A DNA stretch of 39,497 nucleotides from Gallionella sp. (GTDB lineage: Bacteria; Pseudomonadota; Gammaproteobacteria; Burkholderiales; Gallionellaceae), in NCBI GenBank assembly GCA_013043965.1, contig JABEVF010000062.1:1-39497 (forward strand). Direction: 5' to 3'. A program made the translations under genes and the position numbers. Shown here piece after piece: positions 35,307 to 39,497 of the stretch. Every line of letters begins with the position of its first letter. The first letter of the stretch is position 1. The notes under the pieces are model-generated. The model did not search any database and was not told the origin of the DNA. It saw only the letters and a list, made by a program, of their open reading frames with translations.

Positions 35307-37118
35307 ATGAATCGTTATCCTTTGTGGAAATATGTGCTGATCTTTGCCGTGCTGTTGGCGGGCCTGATCTATACCCTGCCGAATTTTTTTGGCGAATCGC
35401 CTGCGGTGCAAGTCTCGCCGTTGCGCACCGGCATCAAAGCGGATGCGGCATTGCTGGAACGTGCCTCCGACGCGCTCAAGGCGGCAAATCTCAATCCCGA
35501 TATGCTGAGTCTGGAAGGCAATAGCGTGAAAGCGCGTTTTGCCGATACCGATACCCAGCTCAAGGCCAAGGATGTGCTGCACACCGCTTTGGGCGAGGAC
35601 TACGTGGTCGCGCTGAACCTGGTGTCGCGCTCGCCGCAGTGGTTGACGAATTTGCACGCGCTGCCGATGTATCTGGGCCTGGACTTGCGCGGCGGGGTGC
35701 ATTTCCTGCTGCAAGTGGACATGAAGGCCGCGCTGGACAAGACGCTGGATGCGACGACCGGCGATCTGCGCAGCACCTTGCGCGAACAGAACGTGCCGTA
35801 CTCGGGTGTGAGCCGCGAGGATAGCGTGCTGCTGGTCAAGTTCCGCGATGCGGCGGCGCGCGACAAGGGTGAGGCGGAGATCAAACAACGCTTTGCCGAT
35901 TACAGCCTGAGCGGCAAAGAGCAGGGCGGCGAGTTTTTGCTGCAAGCACAGCTCACCGAACAAGCCAAACGCCGCATCCAGGAATCTGCGGTGCAGCAAA
36001 ACCTGCTGACCCTGCGCAATCGCGTCAACGAGCTGGGCGTGGCCGAGCCGGTCATCCAGCAACAGGGCGTGGATCGCATCGTCGTGCAACTGCCCGGCGT
36101 GCAGGACACGGCGCGCGCCAAAGATATTCTGGGGCGTACCGCGACCCTGGAAGTGCGCCTGGTCGATGACGAACACCAGCTGGACGCGAGCGGTGTCGCG
36201 CCGTTTGGCACGGAAGCGTTCAAGGACAGGGAAGGCAAAACGCTGCTGGTGAAGAAGCAAGTGTTGCTGACCGGCGAGCGTATCAACGACGCGCAGCCCG
36301 GTTTCGACAATCGCGACAACGAACCGGCCGTGCATATCAATCTGGACGGGGTGGGTGCGCGCAAATTCAAGGAAGCCACGCGCGAGAACGTCGGCAAGCG
36401 CATGGCGATCATCCTGTTTGAAAAAGGCAAGGGCGAGATCGTCACCGCGCCGGTGATACGCGAAGAGATCGGCGGCGGCCGCGTGCAGATCAGCGGGCGC
36501 ATGACCACCGAGGAAGCGCAGGACACCTCCTTGCTGTTGCGCGCCGGTGCCCTGGCCGCACCGATGGAGATCGTCGAGGAGCGCACCGTCGGCCCCAGCC
36601 TGGGCGCGGACAATATCGCGCGCGGTTTCAACTCCACCAAGATCGGCTTCATGCTGATCGCCGTGTTCATGGTGGCGTACTACCTGATGTTCGGCACGAT
36701 CTCGGTGTTCGCGCTGGCGGCCAACCTGCTGCTGCTGATCGCCCTGTTATCCATGCTGCAAGCCACGCTGACCCTGCCGGGCATGGCGGGTATCGCGCTG
36801 ACGCTGGGGATGGCGATCGACTCTAACGTGCTGATCAACGAGCGCATCCGCGAGGAGCTGCGCAACGGTGTCAGCCCGCAAGCCGCCATCCATGCGGGTT
36901 ACGACAATGCCTTCGCCACCATCGTGGATTCGAACATCACCAACCTGATCGCCGGTATCGCGCTGTTCCTGTTCGGTTCCGGCCCGATCAAAGGCTTCGC
37001 GGTGGTGCTGTGCCTGGGGATACTGACTTCGATGTTCAGCGCGGTGCTGGTATCGCGCGCGCTGGTGAACCTCATCTATGGCAGCAAGGCGCGACTCAAT
37101 AAAGTCGCCATCGGTTAA
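35307..37118 (+). CDS. secD: Protein translocase subunit SecD
   Basis: A 603-residue inner-membrane protein that uses the proton motive force to pull proteins through SecYEG. Helix 1 (WKYVLIFAVLLAGLIYTLPNFF) is followed by a large periplasmic domain starting LGLDLRGGVHFLLQVD, then five helices near the C-terminus with LGMAIDSNVLINERIREEL, which carries the conserved aspartate, and GFAVVLCLGILTSMFSAVLVSRALV. ATG 35307 is used, not the GTG one codon earlier, with AAGAGG upstream. secF follows after ten bases. Confidence 0.97.
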   Translation: MNRYPLWKYVLIFAVLLAGLIYTLPNFFGESPAVQVSPLRTGIKADAALLERASDALKAANLNPDMLSLEGNSVKARFADTDTQLKAKDVLHTALGEDYVVALNLVSRSPQWLTNLHALPMYLGLDLRGGVHFLLQVDMKAALDKTLDATTGDLRSTLREQNVPYSGVSREDSVLLVKFRDAAARDKGEAEIKQRFADYSLSGKEQGGEFLLQAQLTEQAKRRIQESAVQQNLLTLRNRVNELGVAEPVIQQQGVDRIVVQLPGVQDTARAKDILGRTATLEVRLVDDEHQLDASGVAPFGTEAFKDREGKTLLVKKQVLLTGERINDAQPGFDNRDNEPAVHINLDGVGARKFKEATRENVGKRMAIILFEKGKGEIVTAPVIREEIGGGRVQISGRMTTEEAQDTSLLLRAGALAAPMEIVEERTVGPSLGADNIARGFNSTKIGFMLIAVFMVAYYLMFGTISVFALAANLLLLIALLSMLQATLTLPGMAGIALTLGMAIDSNVLINERIREELRNGVSPQAAIHAGYDNAFATIVDSNITNLIAGIALFLFGSGPIKGFAVVLCLGILTSMFSAVLVSRALVNLIYGSKARLNKVAIG

Positions 37119-37128
37119 GGGGATAAAC

Positions 37129-38061
37129 ATGGAATTTTTTAAGATTAAACGCGACATCCCGTTCATGAGTTACGGGCGTTACACCACTTCAATCTCGCTG
37201 GTGACATTTCTGATCGCGGTGGTTTTTCTGGCGACCAAGGGGCTGAATTTCGGCGTGGACTTTACCGGCGGAACAGTCATGGAAGTGCATTACGTGCAGG
37301 CCGCCGACCTGAATAAAGTCCGCGAACAACTCGCGGTTGCGGGCCTGCCCGACGCGCAAGTGCAGAACTTCGGTTCCAGCCACGACGTGCTGATCCAGAT
37401 TCCGCTCAAGCAAAATAAAGCGGGCGCGAAATTGAGCGACCAGGTGATGTCGACCCTGCGCCAGCAGGATGGCGACGTGGAAGTGCGCCGCGTCGAATTT
37501 GTCGGCCCGCAAGTCGGCAAGGATCTGGTCGAGAACGGTGCGATGGCCTTGCTGCTGGTGAGCCTGGGGATCGTCGGTTATCTGTGGATACGTTTCGAGT
37601 GGAAGTTTGGCCTGTCGGCGATCATCGCCAACTTGCATGACGTGGTCATCATCCTGGGCTTCTTCGCGTTCTTCCAATGGGAGTTCTCGCTGTCGGTCTT
37701 GGCTGCGGTACTCGCAGTACTGGGCTATTCGGTGAACGAATCGGTGGTGGTGTTCGACCGTATCCGCGAGAACTTCCGCAAGATGCGCAAGGCGGATACC
37801 GCCGAAATCATCGACAACGCCATCACCCGCACCATGTCGCGCACCATCATCACGCACGGCTGTACACAGATGATGGTGTGCGCGATGTTGTTCCTAGGCG
37901 GCGAGACGCTGCATTATTTCGCGATGGCGCTGACCATAGGCATCCTGTTCAGTATCTATTCTTCGGTGTTGGTCGCCAGCCCGTTGTTGATGATGTTCGG
38001 CGTGTCGCGCGAAGACTTCATCAAGCCGGAAAAGACCGCCGCGGAAGAAGTGTTGCCTTAA
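37129..38061 (+). CDS. secF: Protein translocase subunit SecF
   Basis: A 310-residue partner of SecD with six helices and a small periplasmic domain. It begins FFKIKRDIPFMSYGRYTT and has the GLNFGVDFTGGTVMEV segment after helix 1. VEFVGPQVGKDLVENG precedes helix 2, and VLGYSVNESVVVFDRIRENFRK holds the conserved aspartate/arginine motif. ATG 37129 follows AAGGGGAT; the track's longer start overlaps secD in another frame. A perfect 22-bp inverted repeat lies just downstream. Confidence 0.97.
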   Translation: MEFFKIKRDIPFMSYGRYTTSISLVTFLIAVVFLATKGLNFGVDFTGGTVMEVHYVQAADLNKVREQLAVAGLPDAQVQNFGSSHDVLIQIPLKQNKAGAKLSDQVMSTLRQQDGDVEVRRVEFVGPQVGKDLVENGAMALLLVSLGIVGYLWIRFEWKFGLSAIIANLHDVVIILGFFAFFQWEFSLSVLAAVLAVLGYSVNESVVVFDRIRENFRKMRKADTAEIIDNAITRTMSRTIITHGCTQMMVCAMLFLGGETLHYFAMALTIGILFSIYSSVLVASPLLMMFGVSREDFIKPEKTAAEEVLP

Positions 38062-38071
38062 GAAGCGGCGG

Positions 38072-38140
38072 GTAGCTAGTAGGCGGTAGCGGGTAGCACA
38101 AGCGAACTGCCCTAGCGACCCGCTACCGCCTACTAGCTAC
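38072..38140. repeat. Perfect 22-bp inverted repeat with period-7 structure, secF/dedA gap
   Basis: The 22-base left arm at 38072-38093 and right arm at 38119-38140 are exact reverse complements with a 25-base loop. The left side is four heptads each beginning GTAG (GTAGCTA, GTAGGCG, GTAGCGG, GTAGCAC); the right side has CTAC every seven bases. The right arm ends 13 bases before the dedA ATG. There is no T tract, so this is not a typical terminator. Confidence 0.9.
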
Positions 38141-38153
38141 GAGCTCAAGAAAT

Positions 38154-38780
38154 ATGATCGATCTCATTCTGCATCTCGATACGCACCTGCTCGCCATGAC
38201 GCACGAGTATGGTTATTGGGTGTACGGCATTCTGTTCGTCATCATCTTTGCCGAGACCGGCCTGGTGGTCGCCCCCTTCTTGCCAGGCGACTCGCTGTTG
38301 TTCGTCGCGGGTGCGCTGTGCGGTCTGGGCGCGCTGGACATGGCCTGGCTGATGCCGGTATTGATGATCGCGGCGTTTACCGGCGACAACATCAATTACT
38401 GGATAGGCCGCTTTCTGGGGCTGCACCTGTTCGACCTGTTCATCGGGAAATTCATCCGGCGCGAACACCTGGACAAGACCCGCGCGTTCTACGAGGAGCA
38501 TGGCGGCAAGACCATCATCTTCGCGCGTTTCCTGCCCATCGTGCGTACCTTCGCGCCGTTCGTGGCCGGTTTGGGGCTGATGCGTTATCCGATGTTCGTG
38601 ATGTTCAGCCTGCTGGGCAGCGTGGCGTGGATAGGCTCATTGACCCTGGCGGGATATTTCTTCGGCAACATCCCGGTGGTGAAAAACAATCTCACGCTCA
38701 TCATCGCAGCGATTGTCTTGCTCTCCTTCGTGCCCGCTATCAGCGGGTACATCAGGCATCGCCGCAACCGTTCGGTTTGA
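38154..38780 (+). CDS. DedA-family membrane protein
   Basis: A 208-residue polytopic inner-membrane protein (SNARE-associated/VTT domain). Signatures are IFAETGLVVAPFLPGDSLLFVAGAL (in part: FLPGDSLLFVAG), GDNINYWIGRFLG, FYEEHGGKTIIFARFLPIVRTFAPFVAGLGLMRY (in part: ARFLPIVRTFAPFVAG) and a C-terminal basic tail RHRRNRSV. Members of this family flip phospholipids or undecaprenyl phosphate and support envelope integrity and drug or pH tolerance; which substrate applies here is unknown. ATG 38154 follows GAGCTCAAGA. It is the last complete plus-strand gene. Confidence 0.92.
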   Translation: MIDLILHLDTHLLAMTHEYGYWVYGILFVIIFAETGLVVAPFLPGDSLLFVAGALCGLGALDMAWLMPVLMIAAFTGDNINYWIGRFLGLHLFDLFIGKFIRREHLDKTRAFYEEHGGKTIIFARFLPIVRTFAPFVAGLGLMRYPMFVMFSLLGSVAWIGSLTLAGYFFGNIPVVKNNLTLIIAAIVLLSFVPAISGYIRHRRNRSV

Positions 38781-38895
38781 TCGGGCGAATTAGCGGAATA
38801 AATTGGTTTTTCTGTTTCCCTGAATCTCGATTCACCATTCGCACGGCATGACGCGGCCGTCAGGTAGCGGTGGGTTATATTCGACCTGATTGTCC

Positions 38896-39426
38896 TCACT
38901 CTATCTGAAGTTCGGAGCGCATCAATTTAAGCATAAGACTATCAAATGTGTAAAACCCCTTTGAGCAATTGCTGAGCTGCAGCAGCGCAAATGCCGCCCC
39001 TGTACCGAACGCTTCTCGCCTGATCGACTCGTGCGTGAGACGCACAGTCTGGTGCGGAAACCCGAATATCACTTCGTGGTGACCAACGATACCGCCAAAC
39101 CGCAATGAAGTGATGCTCTCGTCCCCCACCTCCAGAGTTTTGGCAAGCTTGCGCGCTGTACCCGACACCTCGGGCTTGTCCTTGAAGTGCTGTTCGAGGA
39201 TCTCGATATCGGCGAACGGTGCGATCTTGCGCAATAGATTGGCCGCCACGATTATAAAATTGATGCCGAGTGTGATATTGGGCGAACATAGCACGCGGGT
39301 GTCGTCTCCCAGGCTATGCGCATACGCCAGGTCGTGTTCCGAATAAGCCGAGATAGCGCTGACCAGCATGATGCCGCGTTCGCGCACTTCTTCACCGTAA
39401 ATCACTAGTGTCCGGTTAAAAATCAA
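38896..39426 (-). pseudogene. DapB-like (dihydrodipicolinate reductase) C-terminal fragment
   Basis: The 176-residue ORF resembles the C-terminal two thirds of 4-hydroxy-tetrahydrodipicolinate reductase. Seen are GIMLVSAISAYSEHD (equivalent of the VIGTTG region), CSPNITLGINFIIVA, EILEQHFKDKPEVSGTAR, FGGIVGHHEVIFGFPHQTVRLTHESI and a final helix. The usual dinucleotide-binding N-terminus (GxxGxMG) is missing. The only available start is a TTG, and an in-frame TGA lies two codons before it. The active-site HH pair reads HF and the DAP of DAPSGTA is altered. It could be a gene cut by an insertion at 39404-39410 or a divergent non-catalytic paralogue. Confidence 0.6.
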
Positions 39427-39458
39427 ACAGAATCATCTGGTTATTGGGTGGTGGCGCA

Positions 39459-39497
39459 ATGCTTCTGATGGTGTCAGGCTGCAAAGCGCATGAAATA
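39459..39497 (+). CDS. Possible start of a lipoprotein gene, cut by window end
   Basis: From ATG 39459 the frame reads MLLMVSGCKAHEI and continues out of the window. VSGC fits a lipobox, and the preceding in-frame codons (IIWLLGGGA) extend the hydrophobic stretch. There is a weak GGTGG upstream. With only 13 codons the call is tentative, and it competes with the idea that this stretch is the end of an insertion element. Confidence 0.22.
   Translation, partial: MLLMVSGCKAHEI

Overview
The window looks like an ordinary chromosomal segment of a betaproteobacterium. My best guess is Nitrosomonadales, near the Gallionellaceae (Sideroxydans/Gallionella type). That guess rests on gene order and protein flavour recalled from memory, not on a search. 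Supporting signs are a complete 14-gene nuoA-N operon preceded by tpiA-secG-tRNA-Leu, the queA-tgt-yajC-secD-secF run, NsrR of the betaproteobacterial type, and a DUF4124-like periplasmic protein next to a QseBC/PmrAB-type two-component system.

Layout. 1-853 (-): 5' part of a RoxA/YcfD-type ribosomal oxygenase gene. 953-1938: bcp and a SlyD-like FKBP, translationally coupled. 2201-3456: panC-panD for pantothenate. 3540-5619: a nitric-oxide module with divergent nsrR, a clear NsrR palindrome, a truncated haemoglobin and a ferredoxin-type reductase. 5805-21828: tpiA, secG, tRNA-Leu(GAG) and nuoA-N (NADH dehydrogenase I), closed by a strong terminator. 21933-23925: an NfeD/stomatin pair and an ADP-ribose-pyrophosphatase-like Nudix gene. 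24002-27444 (-): sensor kinase, response regulator, DUF4124-like protein and a four-repeat COG4705-type membrane protein. 27792-28833: an HDOD protein behind a perfect flagellar sigma-28 promoter and a short leader ORF. 28902-32349 (-): purB, mnmA, a NudJ-like gene, an Asr-like small secreted protein and tRNA-Leu(CAA). 32428-38780: queA, tgt, yajC, secD, secF and a dedA gene. 38896-39497: a DapB-like gene fragment cut off at a sharp boundary.

Most genes are housekeeping: respiration, protein export, tRNA modification, purine and CoA-precursor synthesis. The unusual material is mostly between genes. (1) Four intra-operon gaps (nuoI/nuoJ, nuoM/nuoN, queA/tgt, secF/dedA) contain DNA with a strict 7-bp period, with inverted arms in three of them; one is an array of about 11 units that includes the queA stop codon. 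(2) A degenerate element of about 150 bp occurs twice, in opposite orientations. (3) The nuoC/nuoD gap holds what looks like a decayed copy of the nuoD start. (4) The HDOD gene has a 16/16 match to the FliA promoter consensus plus an 18-codon leader ORF. (5) The NsrR/globin/reductase module reads as a split version of a flavohaemoglobin. I see no CRISPR array, prophage or complete insertion sequence. No defence or other wholly new multi-gene system is evident; the period-7 elements are the best candidate for something under-described.
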